From Trematomus loennbergii (Eukaryota; Chordata; Actinopteri; Perciformes; Nototheniidae), in the NCBI GenBank assembly GCA_012861695.1, contig JAAOOA010000086.1, positions 20,902,658 to 20,966,657 of the forward strand: a stretch of DNA of 64,000 nt, given 5' to 3'. Each line of letters opens with the position of its first letter. The first letter of the stretch is position 1. Under the pieces are notes generated by a model, which searched no databases, had not been told where the DNA came from, and was given only the letters and a program-made list of their open reading frames with translations. The position numbers were made by a program, and so were the translations under genes. Of the stretch, positions 1 to 20,559 are shown one piece after another.

Positions 1-9322
<9,322 letters not shown>

Positions 9323-9500
9323 GTTGGAATAGCACACAACTCTGGAGAATAGTCTGCAAAACGACGTGTTGGCTGGATAAAGAAGAGTTTTAACAACTCG
9401 GATAAAATGTATACACTGAGAGTTTGAACAAGAACTGCTGCTACGCTGTGTATTCTCAAAACGTGTTCCTGTGACGCACGTGAATGAGGACCCCTCTAGG
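9323..9500 (-). promoter_or_regulatory. nsun2 5'UTR / promoter region
   Basis: The bases immediately upstream of the nsun2 start should hold its 5'UTR and core promoter. A CACGTG E-box lies at 9477-9482, inside GACGCACGTGA. No TATA box is evident. The transcription start cannot be set from sequence alone. Confidence 0.4.
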
Positions 9501-9599
9501 TGGCCACATATCTGCCTGAAATAAAGTAAAACATCTTCAGGCAGTTTTGGGCATTTCATGATTTTGTATTTAGTTTTTATTACGAAATAATATCCAATA

Positions 9600-10560
9600 T
9601 ACAATGTATGTACTTAAAAAATACTTAATTGTTTCTTTAATTCTTCAAGTGTTATTCTAGCTAGAGAAATATAAACTTAAATACAAGAGTACTTTTAAAA
9701 CAAGTGTCCACATGCTCAAATACCATACAGGCATAGGCGTCATTTGCAAACATAATAGTAAAGACACACAATAAAGTATGATAACAAATGTAATAAATAA
9801 ATAACAAAGAATAATAATTTAAATAAATACTTAAAAAGTCAAATAATAATAAGGGAAAAAAATACAATAATAATAATACTATTTTTTTATTATAATATTA
9901 AAAATAAATAAGAAAAAAATACAAATAAAACATTTAAAAATCAATGAAAGACTTAGGTGTGGGTCTGCCTGGGTAAAATAATGGTAGTCATAATAAACCT
10001 GCGAATGATGCCCCACCACCTCTGAAATATTCAGTAAATACAGATCTAACTAGCAGACAATTGTATGGCTCAGTGGTTAGAGCAGGCAGACCACAATGTG
10101 GGTCCAAATCCGGCCATATGTTTCAAATGTATATAAATGATTAATATCGATAAAATATTAATAATATTTAAATAAATAATAAGGAAAAACAATAATAAGA
10201 AAATAAGAAAAAACGTATAAGAAAAAAAGAAAGAAAAAATTGTATAAAATAAAATAATATAAATACATTTAAAATGATTATAATAAAACAATTAGGAAAA
10301 AAAATACAATAAATAAATAATAAAATGAAATATATACAAAAACAATAAATAATAATTCAAAAAATAATAACAGTAGGGAGACGCCCCCAGCACCTCTGGG
10401 GGACGTGAACAAAATTCAATTATAATTATAAGAATTAAAATAATCAAATAAAATCAAATGATAATTAATAAAATAAATAAAATAATAATATAATAGATAA
10501 TACAATCATAAAAAATAACTTGAAAAAAATAAAATAAAGATATTTAATATGAAAACTAAA
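9600..10560. repeat. AT-rich low-complexity tract
   Basis: Nearly all A and T, dominated by AATAAATA and AATAATAA motifs, with short GC-richer islands near 9960-10110 and 10375-10410. No reading frame is credible here; the apparent ORFs are Phe/Tyr/Ile runs caused by composition. Confidence 0.75.
10055..10125 (+). mobile_element. tRNA-derived SINE head (fragment)
   Basis: TGGCTCAGTGGTTAGAGCAG resembles the A box and D arm of a tRNA, and GGTCCAAATCC about 25 bases further resembles the B box (GGTTCGAATCC). The right side runs into AT-rich sequence without a recognisable body. It is not a clean tRNA gene: no acceptor stem is visible. Confidence 0.45.
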
Positions 10561-10619
10561 ACAACAAAGTAATGAAAATAGGAATTAAATACACTTGATG
10601 ACAAATTATACCTCAGTCC

Positions 10620-11000
10620 TTCTGCTATGCTGATGTTAAATCTGGAGAAACCAAGCGGCAAACTCTGGGGAAGAGCCGGGACGCCAATACGGAAGTGCCA
10701 CAAACTGCAGTTCATATATTGGCCGATAGGCGCTGACTGCAGAAAGGAGCAATTTCCATAGACCCCCATGTTAAAATGCCCAATTTACAGCCTAAAAAAA
10801 CATGTTTCTACCCATGGATCCAATAAATATTATTATAGATATAGTTAGATTCCACCTTCATGATTATGATCTGTGAGTGAATTGTTTTCTAACATGACCC
10901 TTTTATTTATATTAGGTCTTAAAGTTTTTGCATAAATTAGGGCGTGGTCACATTGAGTGACAGCTCTGTCAAGTGACTGCTGCTGTTAGCTTCTTGTCTC
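10620..11000. repeat. dispersed fish repeat (CCATAGACCCCCATGTTAAA type)
   Basis: CGGAAGTGCCACAAACTGCA, CCATAGACCCCCATGTTAAA and AGGGCGTGGTCACATTGAGT are motifs I recognise as recurring in teleost genomes. No second copy is in the window, so the call rests on memory of the family. Confidence 0.45.
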
Positions 11001-11155
11001 TCTGCTAGCTGCTCCGTCTCCGTGAAGCTACAGGGACTCTGCCTGCTCAGTTCATCCAGGGAACACAACTTGACCCCGGCCGTGTTTGTTTGTTCTTCAT
11101 GCTTATATATCGGACTATTGTGACTCGCTCTGCGGTTAAAACAGACGGTGCATGA

Positions 11156-12615
11156 ATGCCGTTTTGCGGTAAGTGAAATTCGAGTACTTTATTTATGTGT
11201 TTATGATTTTAATCAGCTACGTAATGAATGTTAAGGCTTGGGTTAGCGTGTAAGCGAGTGGTAGCTACATCGGTGCTAACGATGCTAATCGTATCCTCCA
11301 AGTTAACTTAAAACCATAGACTGTATATATAAAGGTTAAAACGAAATAGACAAGTGTTAAGCGTTAAGTGGATATACTGTAGAACAAAAGGCTTCTGTTT
11401 GAGGTTGATAAAATAAGGTCATCCTTGTAACTTAGAGAGATATTTTATTATGTAGGTAGGAACTGTATGCATCGCTAAGGTTAATTTAAATTGGCTATGC
11501 TCAAGTATGTAGACAAGCTAACGTCGAAGTAGTGTATGTGAAATCAACCTCACAATAAGATGTGTGTATATTACAATTATTAATGTCATATTTCAAGATG
11601 ATTACTTAGATATTACAATATGGTTGGTTGAGCTGGAGTTCATTATTGAGCTTACACGTTAACGTCACAGTCATCTGAAGAACGAACCCAAACCTTGTTG
11701 TTTTTATTAATTGCATTACCAAATTGGTATCAAATAAACAGTAAGCATTGGTAACACAACTTCCAAAGTTACAGTAAAATAAAAAGGACCCTGACTCGGC
11801 AATACACAATCCAACATGTTCAACAGAAGAGAATAAGTTATATTGTTTGTACACATGGTTCTTTACATATATATCTGTTTGTTTAAAGTTCCAGGTGATG
11901 CAGACAGGCTGGACCAGAGAGTGAGAGACAGAACTGGACTCCTCACAGCAGTGAACTTCAGCACAGGTACAAATACTCTTTTTTCATACTGTACAAAGAA
12001 TCAAGAAAGATATTGGTTTAAATAAATGAAGTATTGACTTTAATACACTGATATACATTCCATTAAACAATACTAAATACTAGATCACCTACACATCAGT
12101 GAAGTTGAGGGTTTTTTCCATGCAAAGGGTTACATTTAGATGTTAACAAGCAATATGACTGTCAGCTTTCTAATTTAAGGTATTGAAGGCAAAGCTATAG
12201 TGAGAACTGCTATTTATCTCTCAATATTGTCTGTAAAAACGTGGTAAAAGTTATGATTTCAGTGAGACAACAGAGCAAGCTTCTACAGTTGCACTAAGTT
12301 TTGATAACAGTTAAATATTATTTTGATAATAAAATATATTTCAATGTTGATGAATGTCATACTGTTCATTCATAATCTGATTGTCTTTGTAGCTCACTGT
12401 TGAAATAAAAAAAAACATTACAATTACAAAATAATTATATCTACAGCCCCTAAACACAACACACCTCTTTCATAAATAACACACTTGTTCTGCAATAATA
12501 TGTTTTATGTTTCCTGTAATTTTTGTTAGGAAAGGACATGCCTGAAAGACACGACTCAACATTTTCTCCTTCTCTGAGGGTCAAGAAAACATCCAAGAGG
12601 AAAATTAAAAGCTGA
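11156..12615 (+). CDS. candidate small spliced ORF, 56 aa, unknown
   Basis: Three segments join in frame with GT/AG sites: 11156-11168 (donor GTAAGT), 11895-11966 (acceptor TTCCAG, donor GTACAA) and 12530-12615 (acceptor TTGTTAG, stop TGA). The predicted protein starts MPFCGDADRLDQRV and ends in a basic VKKTSKRKIKS tail. AATAAA at 12793-12798 lies 178 bases after the stop. An upstream ATG (11152) in another frame ends at once. I do not recognise the protein. It could be a transposon product, a lncRNA or chance. Confidence 0.25.
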
Positions 12616-12792
12616 TGTTATGAGATTTAAGACCAGTACAGGACATTCACTAAGAAACTACTTTTATTGTGAAGTCAGCTGATCGAATGCACCTATTTCC
12701 ACATCTACACTCCATCAGCTGATTATTCTATTTGCCTCACTTTATGAGCTTCACAAACATGTACCTTGTACCGCAGAGTTTGCAACGTCACA

Positions 12793-12798
12793 AATAAA
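12793..12798 (+). terminator. candidate polyadenylation signal of the small plus-strand ORF
   Basis: AATAAA follows the stop codon of the 56-aa spliced ORF by 178 bases. The sequence around it is AT-rich, so a chance match is quite possible. Confidence 0.25.
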
Positions 12799-13024
12799 TG
12801 GGGCCAATCTTCAGTCAGATGTGAATGTGTAATCTAACATTTTCAGTAAGAATAATGGACAAAAGGAGTGCAAATACAAATTCAATTTATTGAAATGTGA
12901 ACCAAAAGTTAATCAAACATGTTTTAAATAAAAAGCACATATGGACAGAAGGTGTAAACCTATTAAATGTATAAGTAAACACATTTAGTCAAATAAAGTG
13001 ACAGACAAGGCCTGTGCAGTGGTA

Positions 13025-13754
13025 TCAGCTATGCCCAGCATGGGCTCCTCCATCAGGCCTGGTCCTCCTCGCAGAGGAAAGACCCTCAGTCCTCTCCAAA
13101 CCAACAGACTGGACGTCCATCACACGGAGGTTTCTCCCTGAAGTCTCTGCAGCTCTCTGGACACCACGCTGTCTCAATCCGTCCACACTGAATATGAGGG
13201 GGAAAATGAAAATAATAAATGCTTTAGACAATAAGAAATATAAAGTTGACTGTTGAGTTGCTCAGTTTTTTTAGATTGTCAATACTATTACTGTATAACT
13301 AATATCTCAGGTTAAGAGGCACCTTCAAATAAAGATTGGTCTTTAAATACATTTTGTCTTTTGAATTGTTTGTCTAAAGTCAAGGATCTAGAACTGGTAC
13401 TTATAGTTTTAATGATACAGTCTGGTTATAATGCTGTTTGGAGGAGGCCTCACAGGTAAGAGCACTAACTAGCTACCATCACATGTACTGTACCTTAGCT
13501 TGACTTAAATGTATTAAACGTATAATTAAGTGATAGCAAAATATAAATAACTAATGTCATGCAAACATATTAATTTGCTTGATTCCAGTGTTGCATTTAG
13601 CACATTGCATACAAACGTTAAGGGATTTTAAGATTCTGAAGTATTATGCTAAAAACTCAATAACTTAGATTATTATTTATAGTTTTGCTGAATAGTTCAT
13701 GTCCGCTTACCTTAGAAACGTAAAATGTGACGGCAGTGTGCAGATGGGGAGCAT
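13025..13754 (-). CDS. candidate small spliced ORF, 68 aa, unknown
   Basis: Two minus-strand segments join in frame: 13711-13754 (ATG then LPICTLPSHFTFL, donor GTAAGC) and 13025-13187 (acceptor after a CCCCCTCATATTCAG tract, stop TGA). The second segment reads VDGLRQRGVQRAAETSGRN and ends GGAHAGHS. A CRE palindrome and GC-rich DNA lie about 100 bases upstream. It converges tail to tail with the 56-aa ORF. I recognise no domain; it may be non-coding RNA or transposon-derived. Confidence 0.25.
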
Positions 13755-13769
13755 GTTTTCTTAGCTTGA

Positions 13770-13920
13770 GCTAGCTCTGTTATTTCCCAGCTGGAGGCAG
13801 CAGGTCCCGCCTCGGCTCCGCCTCTTTGCCCTTATTTGGAGCAGGCGGGAGTTAGACTCTGACGTCACTGTCGAGCCGTTAGTGGCCGACTCCGCCTACT
13901 AAGGGCACGGACCCTACGTC
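13770..13920 (-). promoter_or_regulatory. GC-rich promoter-like segment with CRE
   Basis: A GC-rich island in AT-rich surroundings, with the perfect CRE TGACGTCA at 13860-13867 and CCGCCTC repeats near 13807-13830. It sits just upstream of the minus-strand 68-aa ORF. Confidence 0.4.
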
Positions 13921-14089
13921 GATTTATATATACAGTCTATGGGAGAAACACATACATATACAGTATAAATGAATGACAGAACCAACACGTAATAACATAA
14001 TTGTCCGCAGCAGGGGAAAAATGCAAATGAATGAATGGATACTATTTATTAGTGACGTAAGACCTATTTGAATTACGTGTTGCAATAGC

Positions 14090-14298
14090 GCGTTTTGATT
14101 GGCTGAAAGGATCGAACGCCAAGCCTTGTCAGTGGCTGTGATTGGTCCTTACTCCAGTTAAACAACCCTACTGCGCATATGCGTCTATGCGTGTGGTGTG
14201 TACATCCGGGCACATTCATGACATAACTCGGTGAAACAGCGTTTAATTAAATCACATTTTAGCCACCTTTATTGTTAGTTTTGGAACATTTTGCCGTG
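14090..14298 (+). promoter_or_regulatory. srd5a1 promoter region
   Basis: Two inverted CCAAT boxes (ATTGG at 14098-14102 and 14141-14145) and an NRF1-like TGCGCATATGCG at 14172-14183 lie within 210 bases upstream of the start codon. There is no clear TATA box. The combination fits a housekeeping-type promoter. Confidence 0.5.
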
Positions 14299-14609
14299 AT
14301 GGACGCAATCCTATCCAGGCTCTTCTCCTCGGAAGAAGAGGAGTTGTACGTGTTGGACTGTCTGGGTTACTTTATGATTTTCATGGCAGCCTGCACTTTC
14401 GTTGCTTTGCTTTTCCAGGATGTCCCGTACGGACGATACGCTCCCATCAACGGTAGGTTTCGAGTTGATGCCCGGATTGCTTGGTTCGTGCAGGAGATGC
14501 CTGCCTTCCTGGTGCCTTTCTGTCTGGTATTTTGGACATCCTCGGCAAAAACGTCACTACTGCCCAACCAGCTGGTCATTGCAATGTATTTCTGCCACTA
14601 TATTCAAAG
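14299..14609 (+). CDS. srd5a1: srd5a1 exon 1
   Basis: Residues 1-103, starting MDAILSRLFSSEEEELYVLD, with the first membrane segment (YFMIFMAACTFVALLF) and WFVQEMPAFLVPFCLVF. Donor GTAGGT; the last codon is split AG|A. Confidence 0.95.
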
Positions 14610-17600
14610 GTAGGTCATCATTACAGTCAATTACATCTGGAGCAACTAACATGCTTGCCAATTACCAGCACAAATAATGTATTAAGTGGCTCCCAAAGTG
14701 TGTACATGTAGGGCTCTTACTATTTCCATCAAATAACAATCTATATTTATGCATAATAAGATAACTCAATAATGTACACAAAAAATGTTCAGTATCAGTT
14801 TTATGTCCAAGTAGGTTTATACATACAAGGAATTTGCTTTGATGTATAAGGGTGGATACATATTTATAGGAATATTTATCCAGAAGGAATTAAATTTAAA
14901 AAAGAAGCAAATATAGAATTATTTTAACTTAAAACTCATTAATTTAAAAGGATGTTTACAAGCAAATCTGAAAGTTAAACAAAATAATTAAATATGTGCA
15001 GTATATCAACATTTAAAATATTTGAAGAGTTTAAGAAGCATTGTGTGGAAATGTGCAAAATATACAGAAACATTTGCCATGTTATTATTTAGTTATATTA
15101 GTTGTACTAGTTGACTGATCCAAGATGTCAAAGCAAACACTTGAAATAACTTGTTGTTTTATTTCTGCTACAGATCCCTCATTTATCCATTTTTAATCCG
15201 AGGAGGTAAACCAACCCCACTGGACTCATTTGTGCTGGCCATTATATTCTGCATGTATAATGGATACATGCAGATCAGGTACCTGAGCCATTACGCTGAC
15301 TACCCGGCACATTGGGTTACACATCCACGCTTCATTGCAGGTTGGTGTCTTGTGTCTGCTAACTCTCTTTCTAAAATGGCCAAATGAATGGTCTTATTTT
15401 GCACATACGCTTGTCTTGTTGACACTTTTTCATGATGTAAAAATATATCTGGTGTGGCTTTGAGTGCGAGTCATATTAAGTTTATGTATGTTACATTAGC
15501 ATATGGGAAGTGAAGAATTGCTCATATTTATATATTGACAGATGTTGAAGAAACAATTATTATACATACATCCGGTAGGTGCGAGGGTAGGTGCATAAGG
15601 TAACTCCTGCACACAACAGTATATTATTGATTACCTTCTTATCCTTTTTTAGCCTCGAAACAGGTATACTGTCCTTATTAGCAGATTCAGACATTCAAAT
15701 AATTTAATTTAACACCGTATAAGGATAAGAGAGGTAGCAGTGGTGTAAACTTCATAAGAAGAATACTCAAGTCAAACAAAACAAAATCAAGTAAAAGTAA
15801 GTAATAAAGTACTGGGTTGATTGATTTCTCAAAGTGTAACTAACTGTGAATGTAATGTGTTTTAGTCTGATCAGATTATGTAAAGAAACATACTGAATAG
15901 CACTGCAGAAAACCACCATGCCATTTTTTCCCCATACCAAACTTTAGGTAATTTAGCCTCCTTCCATGCATGACATACAGTATCTAAAGCTACAGAACGA
16001 CCCTCTGGCAGGCTGTTGAAACCCGTGTTACCAGTATTAAAACCATGGCTGTCATTCACACACTTTTGCCCACCTTGTAATTTCCCCTTTTTTTGTTTCT
16101 TGCTTCACCGCAGGTGCTTTTCCCTTTTTCCAAACCTTTAAGTGCTCAGCAGTTTTTCTTGGCTACCTTGCTGTTCAAGCAGGAAACTTACAATTTAAAA
16201 TGTTTGTGTTTTTTAACTGTGACCGCCCCTCCACTCCCCTTACCTTACCCTGTTTGACATTTCAAACCACCACATCTGCAATAGATAAAGACAAGTTACA
16301 AATAAAAAAACATTCAAATAGAAAATAATTACAGTTTTATAATTAATAATATAATGTCCCACGTCAGGTATATGAACAGACATCTATGTAATTAGTTATT
16401 GTTGTAGATTATAGATGTACAATGTGTACACGGGTCAGATATGGAATTTTAAAATGGTTTTAATATATTTGAGCCTAGCATAGAACTAATATGAACTACT
16501 GAAAGAATACCAAGTGTTTTCAAAAAGAACATTTTACTGTATTCATGCAGTGTGTCATGAAATACGTTTATTTTGAGTGTTGTGTGTCACAGCAGCAGCA
16601 ATACTAATGATGAATACTGTGGAAACATGTATCTTTATAAACATGTTCAACATTTTGGTATGTCTGCTCATTTTGCATTACTGAGAGTTAGATGTGAGAA
16701 AATGAGGCCAAACCAGGTTTGTGTGGAGGTTGAGCAGAGAGGAGAATAGCTGAGAGTTGTCTGACTGGCTTTCACACAGTAAAATGTCATGTTAACGCAG
16801 CTTTTTGTTGGTTCGTCTCCAGGGTCTGTTCTGTGGTTGGTCGGCTGGCTGGTGAACATGCACTCTGACCACATCCTGAGGAACCTCAGGAAGCCCGGAG
16901 AGACTGGTTACAAGATTCCCACAGGTAAGGGCTTTAGTCACGAAAACACTGGGCCGAAGGATTTCTCTCACCACAGTCAACTCTTCTTATACTCCTGTTA
17001 CAGTACACTTAACTTTCAAAGAGAAAAAACTTGATGAGAGGTCTAAAATAATAAAACAAAAAAAAGTAGTTTGAAGTTGGGTTGTGTGAAGTACTTTTCC
17101 AAAGTCAGTGTATAAATAAGAGTAGATGTGTGTCAGCAATCCCCCAGTTTTGAGAAACAGAACTACTGTGGACAGGGGCAGCAGCAAAACATACATTTAC
17201 AACAACAACAGCAGCAACATTTACCCACTCAATATCAGTTATTGGTGCTATATTTGTAATATGTTTACCATTTCACCTTGTTGTTATATGGCCCTTTATG
17301 ACAGGGAACTGCAGCCGTTAGCCTTACTTTCTTTAAAGCCACCAGACTATATTGAAAAACCCCACATTTGACAAAACACAGGAACTACTGGTCTACTAGT
17401 GCCTTTTATTGCTTAGTTTGTCTGTGCTAATGTGTGAGTTATTACAATCCTAAATAACCCTTTAAAACACCACAAAAAAAACAAAGACAGCTAACTCTAT
17501 AATTGCAGCGATAGACTAGCAACTCCTGTGTTTTTAAAATATATACATTTTTTGTAGTGCCGGATATTCTTTGTGCTTTTACTCCATTCCAATATATATA

Positions 17601-19744
17601 TATATATTTTTTAGTTTTGGTACTTTAACTTTATTTTGAAGTTAATATTGTAACTTATAAGTACATTTTAAATGCTCTAACTTAAGCAAAACACCTAAGT
17701 ATGTCTTCCACCTCTTTAAACAATTAACAATACTTATATTTAACTGAAATGAGACTTTCATTCTCAAGAGTATTTCTATTTTTGAATGCAAGACATTTAC
17801 TGTTCAAGGCTCATTTGACATTGTATGGCTACTTCGACTGAGGTTTAGAGCTGAAATCCTTTTTCCTGCACTGCCATGGGGGGGCAAGACCGCCAGGAAA
17901 GCAGTAATCACTTCATGGCACAGAACTCTGTGGTCCATGTACACAGCACTAGATGCTAATTTTCCAGTGTGGTCGCATGATTATACAGGATCACACTGTG
18001 AGCAGAATCACTGGTTGTCAATAGAGATCTTCTCCTCTCTGCCTTGCCCTCTGTGAACCCTTAAATTAGTGTTTAAAAAGGTTCTCGCTGCTTTGACTGC
18101 TCCCGCTGTGTGTCACTGGCTCACAATAATCCTAGTGTTTGTGTGTGTTTCGTTTTACTTTACTTGAAACAGAAAGAGAAATGTACCAAACCACGCAGTG
18201 TTTATAGTAATCATGTGAGACAGCAAGCCAGCCCCATACTGGAACATAGACATTATGCTGCAGGCTATATGATGTCTGCACCAGAATAATTCCAGATTCA
18301 TTTTGAATTAATCTTCCGCTTATTTGCTTAATACCACACTCATGTTTGTACAGCAAATATATGCTACAGCCAGCAGGCAATATTATCTTATTTGATTAAT
18401 GCTTAAAAAAACAACGGGTTAGAAGTTTTACAGATATGCTGCAATTCTCTGTTTTTTCATAAATCTTCTAGACTAGCGCTGGGCGAGAAAACAAGCAAGC
18501 GTATTTCCCAAAACATAGAACTGTTCATTTTAAAACAAAACAAGAATTAGGCATACATTTCTGAATGAGAGAACATTTTAGAGGTGGGTATTTTATAGAG
18601 TGTGTGACCTTTACTATGTAAACATGTATGGCCACTGTATGACAAGTGACAGGCAAGGGTGGCTCAACAAGATTTGGCCCATTTCCAAATTGCTTCTGAC
18701 AAATAGTCTTGAGGGCAGTGTGTGTTAGGAAAAAAAAACAATAACATATACACTCCTGCTATTTAAAATTACATTATTGGCAAATTAAAATGGATTTTTC
18801 CTTTTTGCTTAAATAATAAGTTATCATGATTGTTAAGCAAAAAGCCTTTGCGGGCCATTAACATGCACACAAACCTATGTAACACACTACAGGAAAGAAA
18901 AAAAACTCAAAAATTTTAGGGCCCCTTAGGGCTACCCTGACTAAGAACATGGTCCCTCACCTCAAGCGGTGAACCTGCTGAAACCATCCGTCCCGAACCC
19001 TTAAGGGAAATAAAACAAAGAAACCCTTAAGGAAAAAACGCGGAAAGGGCGATAAGGGAGGAAGCCGTTTAAGCTGCGCTGGAAATGAACTTACTGGCAC
19101 GTCTGGATTCCCCTCAGCCAGGAATGCGATTTTCACACAGATGGTAGCAACACTACCCATGGCCTGCATTCAAAGAGTGAAGGCTAAGCTATTTATAAGG
19201 TCAGTGGAGCTAGTTGTGCTCCACTGACGTTATCTGATCCTTTTTAGCCTTTGAAATGTCAGTACTATTACTGCCAGATATGAATTTATAGTTGTTAAAA
19301 ATACATCATAGTTATGTTTCTTCCAGAGTAAACTATTTGGGTTATTTTTGCCTCCAGTGAACATATGAAAGGTTATGCATACCTGTCCTCATTCCTGTGT
19401 CTTCCACCCACAGGCGGACTGTTTGAATATGTGTCTGGAGCCAACTTCTTAGGAGAGATAATAGAGTGGGCCGGCTTCGCTCTGGCTGGATACTCTGTCC
19501 ATAGTGCAGCTTTCGCCATCTCCACCGCAGTGGTCCTCTCCAGCAGGGCTGTGTCACACCACAAGTAAGTATAATAACACACACATACAGAGAAAGATGG
19601 ATTTCATGCAGTGTAAGGCACACGTTGAAGCAAATACCTGAAGTAATAGTAGAACATTGCTCTTTCACTCTCTACAGATGGTACCACGCTAAGTTCGAAG
19701 ACTACCCGAAAAGTAGGAAGGTACTGATTCCCTTTCTGTTCTAA
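14299..19744 (+). CDS. srd5a1: SRD5A1, 3-oxo-5-alpha-steroid 4-dehydrogenase 1, complete, 5 exons
   Basis: This ER-membrane enzyme reduces the 4,5 double bond of testosterone and other 3-oxo-4-ene steroids with NADPH. Five exons (14299-14609, 15174-15340, 16823-16924, 19414-19564, 19678-19744) join without a phase break to 265 codons and a stop; the human protein has 259. Recognisable segments are LIYPFLIRGGKPTPLDSF, NMHSDHILRNLRKPGETGYK, GGLFEYVSGANFLGEIIEW and the C-terminal KFEDYPKSRKVLIPFLF. Most of the chain is hydrophobic, as expected for a multi-pass protein. The start is the first ATG in frame. Synteny (nsun2 divergent on one side, tent4a downstream) supports SRD5A1 over SRD5A2. Introns 2 and 3 hold only repeat fragments. 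Confidence 0.96.
15174..15340 (+). CDS. srd5a1: srd5a1 exon 2
   Basis: Encodes SLIYPFLIRGGKPTPLDSFV and NGYMQIRYLSHYADYP, ending FIA. Acceptor GCTACAG, donor GTTGGT, phase 1. Confidence 0.95.
16823..16924 (+). CDS. srd5a1: srd5a1 exon 3
   Basis: Encodes SVLWLVGWLVNMHSDHILRN and LRKPGETGYKIPT, the most conserved cytosolic loop of the family. Acceptor TCTCCAG, donor GTAAGG. Confidence 0.96.
17270..17420. repeat. fragment related to the 43168-44225 element
   Basis: TTTAAAGCCACCAGACTATA followed by TTGAAAAACCCCAC resembles CACCAGACTCCATTGAAAAA at about 43270. A degraded fragment in srd5a1 intron 3. Confidence 0.4.
18836..18950 (-). mobile_element. partial MITE in srd5a1 intron 3
   Basis: GCCTTTGCGGGCCATTAACA, AACACACTACAGGAAAG and TTTTAGGGCCCCTTAG match the right part of the GGGCCCCT-type element also present at 62810-63270 and 46938-47367. 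Confidence 0.6.
19414..19564 (+). CDS. srd5a1: srd5a1 exon 4
   Basis: Encodes GLFEYVSGANFLGEIIEWAG and continues to SSRAVSHH. Acceptor CCCACAG, donor GTAAGT; the last Lys codon is split AA|A. Confidence 0.96.
19678..19744 (+). CDS. srd5a1: srd5a1 exon 5 (last)
   Basis: Encodes WYHAKFEDYPKSRKVLIPFL and a final Phe, then TAA. This is the conserved C-terminus of steroid 5-alpha reductases. Acceptor TCTACAG. Confidence 0.96.
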
Positions 19745-19936
19745 AAGCACTGTGGGTACTGGAAGCCTGGAAAGCCTGAAAAGGGACATTCCCAACATTT
19801 TACAAAACTTAGATTTGAAGACCCAGTCCTGAAAACTGAAAAAAAACACAGACTGCAAGCTTGTAAATTACCTCATGTGGGTTGCAAGCAGGCAAACGGT
19901 TTACAAAAACATCATACCGTTGCTTCTTACTTTGGT

Positions 19937-19942
19937 AATAAA
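19937..19942 (+). terminator. candidate srd5a1 polyadenylation signal
   Basis: AATAAA 193 bases after the stop codon. A second candidate, also AATAAA, lies near 20093. Which one is used cannot be told from sequence. Confidence 0.4.
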
Positions 19943-20176
19943 GCAAAGTAACCTCAGCAACACTGAACTGTATGTAATTGAAATGCTCTGTTTGCCAAAG
20001 AGGCAACATTTAGCATTCCTCAGGAGGAAATAGGACGGCGAATGGAGCGTACCTCAACAGTAATACAGTGGATTTATCACTCTCTGCACCAGCAATAAAC
20101 TCTGTAAAGACTCTCCGCTGATCTGCATATTCTCCCAGATGGAATATAAACTCGGAAATGCAAAGCAGACACTTAA

Positions 20177-20559
20177 AGGTGGGTAGGTAAGTTTGAGAAA
20201 CCGGCTCGAGATACACTTTTTGTTATATTCCATGGAATGCTCTTAACATCCCGATAGCAATGAATATCTTAAGTGCTTTGACAAAAAATCCATTAAAAAA
20301 TGTCATCTGTGGAAGCCGTAGTACTGTAAAAAGCATGACCAATCATTTTAGCCGGCCCGGCTAAAATAACTGGATGGCCTACCTGCCTGTCAGCCTTCCA
20401 TCTGTGCACAAACTTATCTCGTGCCCTCATTGGTCATGTGCGCGTTCGTGTGTGTTAGAGGAGGGGCTCTGTAAGGAAGTGGCAGATTTTTTTCCCGGCT
20501 GTGTATTTTCAAATTATAGCGCACTCGAGCTGGTTTCTCCAAAAGTACCTACCCCACCT
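20177..20559. mobile_element. 383-bp TTAA-flanked MITE (AGGTGGGTAGGTA family)
   Basis: Terminal inverted repeats (left AGGTGGGTAGGTAAGTTTGA, right complement AGGTGGGGTAGGTACTTTTG), both running into GAGAAACC.GCTCGAG. TTAA flanks lie at 20173-20176 and 20560-20563. A left-truncated copy is nested at about 60745-61074. Confidence 0.85.

Larger units (their letters stand above)
11314..13942. repeat. 20-base inverted repeat pair enclosing 2.6 kb
   Basis: CCATAGACTGTATATATAAA at 11314-11333 and its exact reverse complement at 13923-13942. I know this motif as recurrent in fish transposons. No flanking target duplication is visible, so it may mark one element or two unrelated fragments. Confidence 0.45.
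9323..14298. other. nsun2-srd5a1 divergent intergenic region
   Basis: This interval separates two divergent genes. From left to right it contains the nsun2 promoter, an AT-rich tract (about 9600-10560) with an embedded tRNA-like SINE head, a dispersed repeat (about 10620-11000), two small spliced ORFs facing each other (11156-12615 plus, 13025-13754 minus), a 20-base inverted repeat pair (11314 and 13923), and the srd5a1 promoter. Confidence 0.7.

Noticed and set aside
10055..10125. Possible tRNA gene
   Set aside because: A and B box-like motifs are present, but no acceptor stem or proper anticodon arm; treated as a SINE head.
9868..10769. Minus-strand ORFs rich in Phe, Tyr, Ile and Leu that look like membrane proteins
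   Set aside because: Composition artefact of the AT-rich tract; no start context, splice sites or conservation.
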